A stretch of DNA of 64,000 nucleotides from Cognataquiflexum gelatinilyticum (lineage in GTDB: Bacteria > Bacteroidota > Bacteroidia > Cytophagales > Cyclobacteriaceae): NCBI RefSeq assembly GCF_024813435.1, contig NZ_JANAEZ010000004.1, positions 62,001 through 126,000 on the forward strand, read 5' to 3'. The notes beneath the pieces were generated by a model. The model was not told where the DNA came from and did no database searches. It worked only from the letters and a program-made list of their open reading frames with translations. A program made the position numbers and the translations under genes. This document shows positions 1 through 9,794 of this stretch, piece by piece (within the stretch, counting starts at the first letter, position 1; the number at the start of each line of letters is the position of its first letter).

Positions 1-1
1 C

Positions 2-247
2 GACTTTATTCTCAGCAGGGCTGTGACACGTTTTGCCAATATCCTTCCTTGGGTCAAAAACAAATTCAAAAAAGAAGATTTCAACGAACTTCAAAACGGA
101 CTGCTGCTGCTCAAAGGCGGTGATGTCGATGAAGAAATGGAAGAAAGAGAAGTCAGCTATGTCTCTTACCACCTAGACGATTATTTCCAAGAGGATTTTT
201 TTGAGACCAAAAAAGTGGTCTATGTACCTTGGGAAGGGAAAAGGTGA
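2..247 (+). CDS. rsmG: RsmG, 16S rRNA m7G methyltransferase, C-terminal fragment
   Basis: The reading frame is already open at the left edge, so only the last 81 or so codons are present and the true start lies outside the window. The peptide begins DFILSRAVTRF and continues with NGLLLLKGGD and FFETKKVVYVP. These match the end of the RsmG (GidB) Rossmann-fold methyltransferase, including the 'SRA' segment, the 'LKGG' segment and the phylum's usual 'FF.TK.vvYVP' tail. The family methylates N7 of G527 in 16S rRNA with S-adenosylmethionine. A short tandem repeat follows the stop directly. The family call rests on remembered motifs in a partial protein. Confidence 0.82.
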   Translation, partial: DFILSRAVTRFANILPWVKNKFKKEDFNELQNGLLLLKGGDVDEEMEEREVSYVSYHLDDYFQEDFFETKKVVYVPWEGKR

Positions 248-254
248 GAAAAAG

Positions 255-284
255 GGAAGTCAGGAAGTTTGGAAGTAGGAAGTA
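255..284. repeat. GGAAGT tandem repeat just after rsmG
   Basis: Four consecutive copies of GGAAGT are separated by 1-2 variable bases (units of 8, 8, 7 and 7 bp). The run starts 7 bp after the rsmG stop codon. It is not coding in any convincing frame. Confidence 0.7.
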
Positions 285-396
285 AGATCCAAAAAAAGGT
301 TAAGCATAGAAAATAACTTATTCTTGTCATATCGACCAGATAGAGATATCTGTATAAAAGAAGGGTGGAAAGACGAAAAAGAAAATAAAGCTTTCC

Positions 397-2961
397 TTAA
401 TCCTTTTCAGGACTTCCGGTATTTGCATCTTCATCAAAATCACCTTTTTGGGTTTCAAAACTTGACCTGAAGTGAATATCCCTTTGAGGGAAAGGAATAA
501 CGATTCCTTCTTTTTTGAACAAGACATCAACCTTATTGATGATGTCCCCTTTGACAAATGGAACTTCAAGGTAATGCGTTACCCAAAAAGCAATTTCAAG
601 ATCTATTCTACTGTCACCAAATAGTAATGGAAGGACTCGTGGTACCGGTTGTTTATTAATCCGACCATCATTCATCAACATTTCTTTGATCAAATTGGAT
701 GCCTTTTCGAGATCTGTTCCATAAGCAACACCTACTACAATGGATACTTTTTTCCCTTTGCCCATGGTCCAGTTCACCAATTGTTGACCAAGCAAATCCC
801 CATTGGGAATGATAATGCTTGCCCCCTCAAACATATTGACTACACTGCTTCTAAATCCGATCGATTTCATCACTCCGGGTTTTCCGTTGATTTCGATCAG
901 GTCACCTACCTTGACAGGATTCTCAAATGCAATGATGACACCACTCACCAGGTTATTGAACAATCCTTGCAGACCAAGTCCTATACCCACTCCCAAAGCA
1001 CCAAGTACAATGGTGATTTTGTCGAGTGGAATCCCTGATGCTGCAAAAGCCAAAAACAATCCCATACTGATAATAAAAATCTGCACCAAAAGAAGCCAAC
1101 TGCCCAAACTGATGTGTTTTCTTTGGGCAGGTGAATTTGCCACATCCGGATCAGAACTGAAAAACGATACTATCCTTGACAAAAGTACCGAAACAACCAA
1201 TATCACCAGAAATATAAAAAGTCCATTGATCGTAAAATCATAACTCCCGAGTGTCCTTGGGTCATTTAGAAAATTATTAAAATTACTTGTAATCAGGTGG
1301 AAGGTATAGAAATTCCTACCAACCAAAATAATCCAGCCGATACCTAGAAGGAAATAAAATATACCCGGTACCTTTTCTCCAATCCTATCAAAGTTTATGA
1401 AAAATAATTTTTTGTCAGGTTTATTGTACATGTTGGATGCCAATGCCAATACCTGATTGATCAACCTCACTGTCCATAACAAAATTATGCCTGCCACCAC
1501 GCCCAAATAACCACTGACTAAGAGTGCTTTGGATAAATTAATGCTTCCAAAAAGATTGAATATCAGGGACAGAGTTTGCATAAAAACCATGTAGCCAACA
1601 AAATACAATATCCTTCTTTCCTTTAATTGGGCTCTTTTGTCATTCAGAAACAAAAAGCTGCCATATACCACCCCGATTATTGATAAAAACAAAATTAGAA
1701 TTCTTTCAATTTTGGTGAATATCAGTATCAGGTTGATGGAATTTGAAATAAAAAAAACCAAAAGTACAACAATCCAAAAAGTCAGCCAATACCTAGATAA
1801 AAACCGAAAAAACAGCACCGTGAGCGCAAGTCCTGCCACCATCCAAAGAAAAAAGTGAAAAACAAACGGAGGAGAAGGGAAAAAAAACTGAAAGAAACCG
1901 ATGATTATGATCAAAGCCGATAATAACGGGTTTTTGACGACAAGGTGTTGGTTGTCGCTTCCCTCAATCAATCCCTCCTCTTTTGCCCGGACTTTTAAAT
2001 TGTGAATAAAATATGACAACAATAACACCAAAATTACCATCAACCCTATTCTACCTCCATACAATTGGAAATAAAGACTGAATGCAATGATTTCTTTTTC
2101 GTTTGAGATTTTGATGACCTCTTTGAAAGGCAAGTCAGAAAAACCAAGCCCCATAAATCCAAAAGTCTCTTTTGAAAATAATACACTGTTAAGCTCAGTA
2201 CGTTTGGTTTCGATTTCCATTATCGAAGCTTCAAGTAAAATCAATTCTCCATCCACCCTTGCCAACAATTTATCCAGACTGTTTAATGTATTGTGGAGCA
2301 TATTGAATGTCGGTTCGATCTCTTTCCCCACTAGGACAAATTTGGAAGCATAAGAGGCTGCAAGAACAGAATCCTTCGAAAATCTGTAAACCTCTTTGAT
2401 GGCGGACAGGGAGTCTATCCTAAAACTCAGTTTGAAAAGTTCATCAGATCTGATTTCAATTTTCTCTTTTAAGGAAAGAGCGCTTTCCAGAAGTTCATTC
2501 AGAATAGCTCCGGAAACTCCCAAATTCCTGTCAGATTGAATGACAGAATCATCTTCAAAAACACCGGATAATACTATTTCTCTTTGTTTTTTTATTTGTT
2601 CGATCTGCCAGTCAATTCTTAATGAATCAACCCCACTAGCCATATACATCCGGGCATCTTGTATGGTGCTTTTTACATCTGCCATTACAGCTCTTTGAAT
2701 TCCTTGGATTCTGGTTTCCTCAAATTCCTCCAGACTTTGGAGATATCCATTTTCACCTATCTTCTGAAGCTTTTTCGAATATTCAGATTGGGAAGTAGAA
2801 TCTTGTATGACAGGTTGGGAGGAAAGGTTTCCCAAAGCATAACCTTCAAAAACCGATAAAAAAGCAATCAAAATAGAAAAAAATCGATAGGCTGCTTTAA
2901 GAAATTTGGGCCCTTTGCATATAAAGGAAGATATATAGTTCATGAAAATATCTGAATTCAA
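397..2961 (-). CDS. MscS-family mechanosensitive ion channel, long form
   Basis: An 854-residue protein. The N-terminus has a hydrophobic signal-like stretch (about residues 20-45). A charged, helical, probably periplasmic region follows to about residue 290, then a block of many transmembrane segments. The C-terminal third carries the MscS pore and beta domain: a Gly/Ala-rich pore helix (GALGVGIGLGLQGLFNN, near residue 635) followed by NPVKVGDLIEI and then RSSVV and IIPNGDL. This is the plan of large MscK/YbdG-like channels, not of the 286-residue MscS. Such channels release solutes during hypo-osmotic shock. Met7 is an alternative start. It is transcribed away from the sialidase-like gene and no partner gene is seen. 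Confidence 0.88.
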   Translation of the reverse strand: MNSDIFMNYISSFICKGPKFLKAAYRFFSILIAFLSVFEGYALGNLSSQPVIQDSTSQSEYSKKLQKIGENGYLQSLEEFEETRIQGIQRAVMADVKSTIQDARMYMASGVDSLRIDWQIEQIKKQREIVLSGVFEDDSVIQSDRNLGVSGAILNELLESALSLKEKIEIRSDELFKLSFRIDSLSAIKEVYRFSKDSVLAASYASKFVLVGKEIEPTFNMLHNTLNSLDKLLARVDGELILLEASIMEIETKRTELNSVLFSKETFGFMGLGFSDLPFKEVIKISNEKEIIAFSLYFQLYGGRIGLMVILVLLLSYFIHNLKVRAKEEGLIEGSDNQHLVVKNPLLSALIIIIGFFQFFFPSPPFVFHFFLWMVAGLALTVLFFRFLSRYWLTFWIVVLLVFFISNSINLILIFTKIERILILFLSIIGVVYGSFLFLNDKRAQLKERRILYFVGYMVFMQTLSLIFNLFGSINLSKALLVSGYLGVVAGIILLWTVRLINQVLALASNMYNKPDKKLFFINFDRIGEKVPGIFYFLLGIGWIILVGRNFYTFHLITSNFNNFLNDPRTLGSYDFTINGLFIFLVILVVSVLLSRIVSFFSSDPDVANSPAQRKHISLGSWLLLVQIFIISMGLFLAFAASGIPLDKITIVLGALGVGIGLGLQGLFNNLVSGVIIAFENPVKVGDLIEINGKPGVMKSIGFRSSVVNMFEGASIIIPNGDLLGQQLVNWTMGKGKKVSIVVGVAYGTDLEKASNLIKEMLMNDGRINKQPVPRVLPLLFGDSRIDLEIAFWVTHYLEVPFVKGDIINKVDVLFKKEGIVIPFPQRDIHFRSSFETQKGDFDEDANTGSPEKD

Positions 2962-3320
2962 AATTTATTGGAGAATGTAAATCATTTGGTATTGAAAATA
3001 ATCAATTGATCTAATAAATAATAAAATACATCCAAAATAGAAGAAGAACCGTCAAAAAAAATGGAACTGACCTAATCAATTCCATTTCTTCCAATTAGGC
3101 CAATAATGCCTGCTATTTTTTCCCATATCTTGAACCAAATGTATAAGGTTGGATTTTGAGAGGAATGGGTTTAACCTCCTAAAAAAATATTTTTTCGAGA
3201 CATCTTTTTAATAAATTTCAATACCTACTCAAAACGAACATGAAACTTAGCAATTTTTGAAAAGCTTCTTCTTTTAAGTCTAAACCAAATAAAAAGGATC
3301 GAGATATGAGTCCAGGATTA
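2962..3320. other. Intergenic region between mscS and the sialidase-like gene
   Basis: A 359-bp gap with no convincing gene. It holds a minus-strand hairpin with a T tract (see the terminator entry) and, at 3136-3143, CAAATGTA, which is TACATTTG on the minus strand and fits the TAnnTTTG promoter pattern for mscS. The hairpin lies between this possible promoter and mscS, so promoter and terminator assignments conflict unless mscS has a nearer promoter. Confidence 0.4.
3053..3086 (-). terminator. Possible rho-independent terminator, minus strand
   Basis: Read on the minus strand, AATGGAA and TTCCATT form a 7-bp stem around a 13-base loop, followed by a run of T. It lies about 235 bp beyond the end of the sialidase-like gene, an unusually long 3' tail if it serves that gene. 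Confidence 0.4.
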
Positions 3321-4352
3321 TTATAAAGAAACCTTAACAAATTTGATTCTTTCTCTATTCCATGTATAACAAAAAACCAGATATCCTTCATCGTAAATGA
3401 TCGAAGGATACGAAAATTCATTTTTACCCTCTCCTTCTTCGATTATCTCCTTTACCGGCCAAGTTTTTCCATTATCAAAGGAAATTGCCAACTGCATCGG
3501 ATAGCGCTTGCCCCAGTTTTCACCAACCGGATTATAGACCAATGCAATGGTTTCATCTTTGATCTTGACTAGGTCTATGCCGCTGTTATTGTTGGGCAAG
3601 TCCGTCAATTCCACAGGTGACCAAGTAAAGCCATTGTCCTTGGAGTCGCTCCTTCCGATTTTACCGGCAGAAGTTCTCAAAAGCATATGGATCATATTCG
3701 GCTTTGATTCCCAAAGTGCCGGTTGGATGACACCTTCACCGATTACCTGTTTTCTGTCCAAAATCAAAGTTTCTGAATTAAACCAGGTTTTACCTCTATC
3801 TTCGGACCTGTCCACAAATGCATTCCAAACCCTGTCTTTTTCCAAAGAAGCAGGTGCCAACCAAGTGCTGTCTGATAATACCAGGATATGGTTACGGACA
3901 GGTCCCCTCCCGCCACGGTCACCTTCCACCAGTTCTATCGCCTCTGACCATGTATCACCCCCATCTTCCGAATACTGCACCCAAGTCTCCCAATCGTCGA
4001 TTTCCTTTCCAACTTTAAAATAGAGGTACAGTTTACCATCCGGAGCATTGAAAAGCACAGGATTCCAATGGGGATCATTTCTGACTTTGACCAGCATCTG
4101 TGGGGCTTTCCAGTTTCCGGGTTGGCCTTTGGACATCCAGATACCGACGTCATCGTTTTTCTCATGAGACCCTGCAAACCACACGATCATATATTGCCCA
4201 TTTCCCAATTTCTCTATAGAGGAAGCATGGCATTGGGCAAAAGGTCGATCATCTCCAAAAATGAATTCATTGGATTCAATCTGATACTCAAAATACTGGG
4301 AGTATGCCGCAGTAGAAATAAAAAACATGGAAACAAAAATAACAAGCTTCAT
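3321..4352 (-). CDS. Secreted sialidase-fold (BNR repeat) protein
   Basis: The start is placed at 4352, which gives a normal signal peptide (MKLVIFVSMFFISTAAYSQ, cleavage after about residue 19). An upstream in-frame Met would add nine polar residues in front of it. The mature protein of about 320 residues has four Asp-box motifs (EDGGDTW, EDRGKTW, KDNGFTW, FDNGKTW), diagnostic of six-bladed sialidase/neuraminidase propellers of the BNR_2 type. The substrate cannot be read from sequence. In Bacteroidota such proteins act on sialylated or other acidic glycans, and many lack proven activity. It stands alone, with no polysaccharide utilisation locus around it. Confidence 0.8.
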   Translation of the reverse strand: MKLVIFVSMFFISTAAYSQYFEYQIESNEFIFGDDRPFAQCHASSIEKLGNGQYMIVWFAGSHEKNDDVGIWMSKGQPGNWKAPQMLVKVRNDPHWNPVLFNAPDGKLYLYFKVGKEIDDWETWVQYSEDGGDTWSEAIELVEGDRGGRGPVRNHILVLSDSTWLAPASLEKDRVWNAFVDRSEDRGKTWFNSETLILDRKQVIGEGVIQPALWESKPNMIHMLLRTSAGKIGRSDSKDNGFTWSPVELTDLPNNNSGIDLVKIKDETIALVYNPVGENWGKRYPMQLAISFDNGKTWPVKEIIEEGEGKNEFSYPSIIYDEGYLVFCYTWNRERIKFVKVSL

Positions 4353-4406
4353 AGGTTGATCATTTTTTTCTTCAAACACTAAATCTTGGCAGGTTCAATT
4401 ACACGA

Positions 4407-4829
4407 TTAAAAACCGTCTATTTCTATCCCTGAATTGACATTCAAAAGATCGCTGATCACTTCCTCGTTGTCTTCAGGTGCAATGTAAACCTCATCATAT
4501 TTCATTTTAATGACCAGGCCTTTGCTAGCCATAGCAGGCTTAACACCTGACCATGAAGCCTTGTTTTTTGTGATCCGGCTGATCTGATTTATTTCCAAAT
4601 TACCTTTCAAAAAACCAGACCGATAGTGAAAAATGCCGTTTTCGATCCAATAGAAGGTACCAAAATAGATCCAATTTAGAAACAGAAACGGGGTCAATAA
4701 AAGTAAAAACATAAAAAGTGAAGAAAATCCAAATTGGCTATCATAGCTTATTTTTATAAATGGTAAAAATGCAAAGACCACCAACATCACCTTGATACCG
4801 ACCCCCTTTTTTGCCTGATAAATTTTCAT
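4407..4829 (-). CDS. Small membrane protein with bacterial PH domain (bPH_6-like)
   Basis: I place the start at 4829 (MKIYQAKKG, 140 residues), because related proteins begin with a short 'iY.skk' segment. A 27-residue upstream extension is open but looks unlike the family. Two transmembrane helices (about residues 12-30 and 38-57) are followed by IYFGTFYWIENGIFHYRSG and a basic 'ISRITKNK' segment, as in PF06713-type proteins. Their function is unknown. The PH-like domain faces the cytoplasm by prediction. It lies 54 bp upstream of the sialidase-like gene on the same strand, so co-transcription is possible. Confidence 0.7.
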   Translation of the reverse strand: MKIYQAKKGVGIKVMLVVFAFLPFIKISYDSQFGFSSLFMFLLLLTPFLFLNWIYFGTFYWIENGIFHYRSGFLKGNLEINQISRITKNKASWSGVKPAMASKGLVIKMKYDEVYIAPEDNEEVISDLLNVNSGIEIDGF

Positions 4830-4970
4830 AAGAACAGTATAAGTTTTGGACAATTTATTGATTTTGGGACTTAAATAAAATTCTGGAATTTCCCCGACAA
4901 TTTCCGCCACTCAAATAGCAGCTCCCGAGGATATGTCTTATTTTAGACCATCCAATTTTGAGTAACACCT

Positions 4971-7900
4971 ATGTATATTATTTTCGATACCGAAACCACC
5001 GGATTACCAAGAAGTTACAATGCGCCCATGTCAGATGATGACAATTGGCCAAGGCTGGTTCAGATCGCATGGCAACTTCATGATGCCAAAGGTAAGCTCC
5101 TTTCCAACCACAATTACATTGTCAAACCGGAAGGATTTACCATTCCTTACAATGCCGAAAAAGTCCATGGCATCTCTACGGCGCGTGCCACAAAGGAGGG
5201 CCATGCTTTGGATAAAGTACTCACGGTTTTTCATGAGGATGTTGAAAAAGCAAACTATCTGGTAGGCCACAACATTGGTTTTGATATCAATGTGGTAGGA
5301 TCTGAATTTTTGCGCAAGCAAATCCCGATGAAGCTTCAGTCCATGAAGGAAATGGACACCAAAAATCTTTCGACGGATTTTTGCGCACTTCCGGGAGGAA
5401 AAGGAGGAAAATATAAATGGCCAACTTTGACGGAATTGCATCACAAACTTTTCGGTAACGGTTTTCAGGATGCCCACGATGCCGCCTATGACGTGGCCGC
5501 TACCGCAAAATGTTTTTTTGGGCTGATTACCCAAAAAGTAATATCCCCGGAAAGTGGAATCCTTGTTTCAGAAGTAATTTATGAGGAGCCAATTCTGGAT
5601 GTGGCAAACTTTGCCAATGCCAAAGACGAGCAAAAAACCGCAGCCAAAGATGTCCTAAAAGCTGCGGGTACTGCCGATATCTCGGTCATGACGGATATGC
5701 CTTTTTCACATTTGCATGTCCATACCCAATATTCGGTGCTACAGGCCACATCAGAGATTCCTGCTATGATTGCCTTGGCCAAAGAAATGAAAATGCCCGC
5801 CATCGCCATGACCGACCACGGCAACATGATGGCCGCTTTCAATTTTGTAAAAGAAGCATTGGCAAAAGAAGTCAAACCTATCATCGGTTGTGAGTTTAAC
5901 CTGACCAAGGACAGGAATAACAAAAACCAAAAAGACGACGGATATCAAACCGTTTTGCTTGCCAAAAACAAAAAAGGCTATCATAACCTCGCCAAACTTT
6001 CTTCCTACGCCAATATCCAAGGTTATTACTATGTTCCGAGGATTGATAGGGAAGTATTAGTGGAGTACAAATCTGACCTTATCGCTACCACAGGAGGACT
6101 TTGGGGAGAGATTCCTTATCTGATTTTGAATGTGGGTGATACTCAGGCCGAGGAGGCTTTTGTCTGGTGGAAAGAACAATTTGGAGAGGACTTTTATGTA
6201 GAACTCAACCGGCACGGGATTCCTGAAGAGGAAAAAGTGAATGAGGTTTTGTTGCATTTTGCACACAAGTACGGCGTCAAATATTTCGCAGCCAACAATA
6301 CCTATTACAACCATAAAAATGACGCCAAGGCCCATGATATTTTACTCTGTGTGAAAGACGGAGAGTTGGTCGAAAAGCCCAAGAAGTACATCGGAAAGCG
6401 TGGACGGGAATACCGCTATGGGTTCCCTAATGACGAATTTTATCTGAAGAGTCCTGAGGAGATGAAAAAGCTCTTTGCGGATCTGCCGGAGGCTATCGCA
6501 TGCACCAACGAGATTGTCGAAAAAATAGAAACCTATAAACTCCAGCGGGATGTTCTGCTTCCCAATTTCCAGATTCCAGACGAATTCAAAAATCCTTTGG
6601 ATGAGGAAGATGGAGGCAAAAGAGGCGAAAATGCCTATTTGAAATACCTGACCTACGAAGGTGCGAAAAAGCGCTACCCAGTTCTCTCCGACGAAATCAG
6701 GGAAAGACTTGACTTTGAATTGGCTACTATTGAGAAAACAGGATACCCAGGTTACTTCCTGATCGTGCAGGATTTTACAGGTGAAGCTAGAAAAATGGGC
6801 GTATCAGTAGGTCCGGGAAGGGGCTCCGCGGCTGGTTCTGCAGTTGCTTACTGTACGGGGATTACCAATGTGGATCCCATAGCTTATGACCTACTCTTCG
6901 AGAGATTCCTCAATCCGGATAGGGTTTCCCTTCCCGATATTGACATTGACTTTGACGATGAAGGCCGTCAGAAAGTCATCGATTATGTGATCAAAAAATA
7001 CGGTTCCAATCAGGTAGCCCAGATCATCACTTACGGTACCATGGCTGCCAAATCCGCCATCCGGGATACAGCACGGGTTTTGAACCTGCCTTTGGCTGAA
7101 GCCGATAAACTGGCAAAACTTGTCCCCGACATCAAGCTAAAGGCGCTTTTTGACCTCACCAATGATCGGGCAAAATTAGCCGACAAACTCAAGAACAACG
7201 GTGAAGATATCGGTAAAGCTGATGAACTGATCCGGATTTACAAAGGTCAAGATGAATTGTCCCGAACCATCAAGCAGGCAACAGTTTTAGAGGGATCAGT
7301 GCGGAACCTCGGTATCCATGCATGCGGGGTGATCATTACCCCAGGAGATATTACCAATTATGTCCCTGTAGCTTTGGCCAAAGATTCGGACATGGTCTGC
7401 ACACAGTTTGACAACTCAGTCGTGGAAAGCGCCGGATTGTTGAAAATGGATTTTTTGGGATTAAAAACCCTGACACTCATCAAAGATGCTGTTAAAATCG
7501 TCAAAGAAAGACATGGCATCAGCCTTGACCCGGATGAATTTCCGATCGATGATGTGAAGACTTATGAACTTTTCCAACGAGGAGAAACTGTTGGCATTTT
7601 CCAGTATGAATCTGCTGGGATGCAAAAATACATGCGTGAATTAAAGCCCACTGTTTTTGCCGATCTAATAGCCATGAACGCACTCTACAGACCGGGACCA
7701 TTGGAATATATCCCGAGTTTTATCCGAAGGAAGCACGGTACAGAGCCTATCAGCTATGATTTGGATGACATGAAGGAATACTTGGAGGAAACCTATGGAA
7801 TCACTGTGTATCAGGAACAGGTCATGTTGCTTTCGCAGAAGTTGGCAGGATTTACCAAAGGCGAAGCTGACGTACTCCGAAAGGCAATGGGTAAGAAGCA

Positions 7901-9257
7901 GAAGGATGTCTTGGATAAAATGAAACCAAAATTCGTGGAACAGGCTTCTGCAAAAGGCCATGATCCAAAAAAACTGGAGAAAATATGGAAAGATTGGGAA
8001 GCATTTGCATCCTATGCTTTCAACAAATCCCACTCTACCTGCTATGCCTGGATAGCATATCAAACTGCCTACCTCAAAGCCCACTATCCTGCAGAGTACA
8101 TGGCATCTGTCTTGAGCAACAACATGAATGACATCACACAAGTGACTTTCTTCATGGAGGAATGTAAGCGGAGCGGAATCGCAGTGTTAGGTCCTGATAT
8201 CAATGAATCCAATAATGGATTTACGGTGAACAAAGAAGGTCAGATCCGATTTGGTCTTGCTGCCATCAAAGGTGCAGGGGGAGCGGCTGTAGATACGATA
8301 ATCGCTGAACGTGAAAAATCAGGACCTTACAAAAATATTTTTGAGTTCTGCAAAAGAGTCAATTCTCGCGCTGTAAACAAAAAAACTTTGGAAGCTTTGG
8401 CAATGGCTGGTGGCTTTGATTGCTTCAAAGAACACCACAGAAGACAGTATCTCGAAGCTTTGGAAGGAGATGTGACGGTGTTGGAAAAAGCAACTAAATA
8501 TGCCCAAAAAGTACAACAGGAAGCTGACAGTTCCCAAGTCAGTCTGTTTGGAGGTGGGTCGGGGATGGAAGTTCCACTTCCCTCGGTGGCACCAATGGAG
8601 CCTTTCAGTCAGCTTCAGCAGCTCAATATTGAAAAGGAGGTTGTCGGTCTTTATATTTCCGGACATCCCTTGGACCAATTCAGGGTAGAGATAGAATCTT
8701 TTACAAATACCCCCTTGACAGAATTCAATGATATTGACACCTTACGGAAAAAAGGTGAAATCAAGGCCGCCGGTTCTGTAACTTCATTTGCTCATAGGAC
8801 TACCAAAACCGGAAAGCCATTCGGAACACTGACCATGGAAGATTATCACGGAGCACATACTTTCTTCATTTTTGGAGAAGATTATATCCGATTCAAAGAA
8901 TATTTCATGAATGGTTGGTTTCTTTACCTGACAGGATCCACACACCTTAACAAATGGAAAGAAAATGAATATGAATTCAAAATCAATTCTATGATGCTGT
9001 TGAGCGAGGTTAGGGGAAAAATGGTGAAAGGTCTGCGTGTCAATATTGATCTTGATGACCTGAATTTTGACTTGATGGAAAAACTGGAAGCCATCACCCA
9101 AAAATACAAAGGAGATGCAAAACTGTACATCAATGTCATCGATAGCAGGGAAAATATCACCCTGGACCTGATGTCAAAGAGATATTCGGTGGATCCATCC
9201 AATGATATGATCAAAGCTCTTGGCCAAATCCCAGAGGTAGTTTATCAAATCATTTAA
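4971..9257 (+). CDS. dnaE: DNA polymerase III alpha subunit with fused proofreading exonuclease
   Basis: A 1428-residue protein, about 250 longer than E. coli DnaE because of an N-terminal DEDDh exonuclease. Its metal residues are visible: D6 and E8 (FDTETTG), D105 (GHNIGFD), H169 and D174 (HDAAYD). A PHP domain starts near residue 245 (HLHVHTQYS, TDHGNM). The polymerase palm aspartates are D656 and D658 (PDIDIDF) and D827 (KMDFLGL), and GPGRGSAAGS marks the active site. Helix-hairpin-helix and OB-fold regions follow (OB about 1260-1350). It is the replicative polymerase. The fused exonuclease would supply the job of a separate DnaQ. In the PHP domain the usual 'NDvHY' metal segment is replaced by NNTYY (about residues 442-446). 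Confidence 0.96.
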   Translation: MYIIFDTETTGLPRSYNAPMSDDDNWPRLVQIAWQLHDAKGKLLSNHNYIVKPEGFTIPYNAEKVHGISTARATKEGHALDKVLTVFHEDVEKANYLVGHNIGFDINVVGSEFLRKQIPMKLQSMKEMDTKNLSTDFCALPGGKGGKYKWPTLTELHHKLFGNGFQDAHDAAYDVAATAKCFFGLITQKVISPESGILVSEVIYEEPILDVANFANAKDEQKTAAKDVLKAAGTADISVMTDMPFSHLHVHTQYSVLQATSEIPAMIALAKEMKMPAIAMTDHGNMMAAFNFVKEALAKEVKPIIGCEFNLTKDRNNKNQKDDGYQTVLLAKNKKGYHNLAKLSSYANIQGYYYVPRIDREVLVEYKSDLIATTGGLWGEIPYLILNVGDTQAEEAFVWWKEQFGEDFYVELNRHGIPEEEKVNEVLLHFAHKYGVKYFAANNTYYNHKNDAKAHDILLCVKDGELVEKPKKYIGKRGREYRYGFPNDEFYLKSPEEMKKLFADLPEAIACTNEIVEKIETYKLQRDVLLPNFQIPDEFKNPLDEEDGGKRGENAYLKYLTYEGAKKRYPVLSDEIRERLDFELATIEKTGYPGYFLIVQDFTGEARKMGVSVGPGRGSAAGSAVAYCTGITNVDPIAYDLLFERFLNPDRVSLPDIDIDFDDEGRQKVIDYVIKKYGSNQVAQIITYGTMAAKSAIRDTARVLNLPLAEADKLAKLVPDIKLKALFDLTNDRAKLADKLKNNGEDIGKADELIRIYKGQDELSRTIKQATVLEGSVRNLGIHACGVIITPGDITNYVPVALAKDSDMVCTQFDNSVVESAGLLKMDFLGLKTLTLIKDAVKIVKERHGISLDPDEFPIDDVKTYELFQRGETVGIFQYESAGMQKYMRELKPTVFADLIAMNALYRPGPLEYIPSFIRRKHGTEPISYDLDDMKEYLEETYGITVYQEQVMLLSQKLAGFTKGEADVLRKAMGKKQKDVLDKMKPKFVEQASAKGHDPKKLEKIWKDWEAFASYAFNKSHSTCYAWIAYQTAYLKAHYPAEYMASVLSNNMNDITQVTFFMEECKRSGIAVLGPDINESNNGFTVNKEGQIRFGLAAIKGAGGAAVDTIIAEREKSGPYKNIFEFCKRVNSRAVNKKTLEALAMAGGFDCFKEHHRRQYLEALEGDVTVLEKATKYAQKVQQEADSSQVSLFGGGSGMEVPLPSVAPMEPFSQLQQLNIEKEVVGLYISGHPLDQFRVEIESFTNTPLTEFNDIDTLRKKGEIKAAGSVTSFAHRTTKTGKPFGTLTMEDYHGAHTFFIFGEDYIRFKEYFMNGWFLYLTGSTHLNKWKENEYEFKINSMMLLSEVRGKMVKGLRVNIDLDDLNFDLMEKLEAITQKYKGDAKLYINVIDSRENITLDLMSKRYSVDPSNDMIKALGQIPEVVYQII

Positions 9258-9344
9258 GCCAATGATTTAAAAGGAAAATAAAGAAATAGTAAGGCCTAAT
9301 ATTTAAGAGAATATTTTAGAACCACCAAACTATTCATTTTGAAT

Positions 9345-9373
9345 ACATCATAAATAGATGGTGTGTTTTTTTA
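9345..9373 (+). terminator. Probable terminator after dnaE
   Basis: ACATCA and TGGTGT pair as a 6-bp stem (one G-U pair) with an 8-base loop, followed by GTTTTTTTT. It lies about 90 bp after the dnaE stop. Confidence 0.45.
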
Positions 9374-9414
9374 TATTAGGCAGGAACTTATTCTGAAGGA
9401 AAGTGCTTTAGAAG

Positions 9415-9422
9415 TATATTTG
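9415..9422 (+). promoter_or_regulatory. Putative trxA promoter, -7 element
   Basis: TATATTTG fits the Bacteroidota -7 consensus TAnnTTTG and lies 31 bp upstream of the trxA ATG. No clean -33 TTTG is seen at the expected spacing, only TTCTG near 9391. Confidence 0.5.
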
Positions 9423-9453
9423 AAAAATTAGAAACATCCAAAAATATAATACA

Positions 9454-9774
9454 ATGGCAAAAGCAATAGAAATTACTGACGCAAACTTTCAAGAAATAAT
9501 CAATTCCGAGCACCCTGTTTTAGTGGATTTTTGGGCTGAATGGTGTGGTCCTTGCAAAATGATCGGCCCGATCGTAGAGGAACTAGCCGGTGATTATGCA
9601 GGAAAAGCGGTGATTGGAAAAGTAGATGTCGACTCCAATCCTTTGGTGGCATCACAGCTTGGAATCAGAAGCATCCCAACTCTTCTTTTCTTTAAAGACG
9701 GCAAAATAGTAGACAAGCAGGTAGGTGCAGTTCCAAAAGCAGTTTTATCTCAAAAACTGGACGCTCAACTTTAA
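9454..9774 (+). CDS. trxA: Thioredoxin
   Basis: 106 residues, the usual length of a cytoplasmic thioredoxin, with no signal peptide. The redox site is WAEWCGPCKM, with the WCGPC pair intact. The cis-proline segment SIPTLLFF and the preceding VDVDSNP are also typical. It reduces disulfides in cytoplasmic proteins using electrons from thioredoxin reductase. It is a single-gene unit between a TAnnTTTG promoter and a strong terminator. Confidence 0.97.
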   Translation: MAKAIEITDANFQEIINSEHPVLVDFWAEWCGPCKMIGPIVEELAGDYAGKAVIGKVDVDSNPLVASQLGIRSIPTLLFFKDGKIVDKQVGAVPKAVLSQKLDAQL

Positions 9775-9794
9775 TTGATATAGAAATTAAAATG

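Noticed and set aside
803..1243. Long plus-strand frame opposite the MscS-type gene
   Set aside because: It is the antisense shadow of a well-supported membrane protein, with Ser/Pro-rich composition and no family motif.
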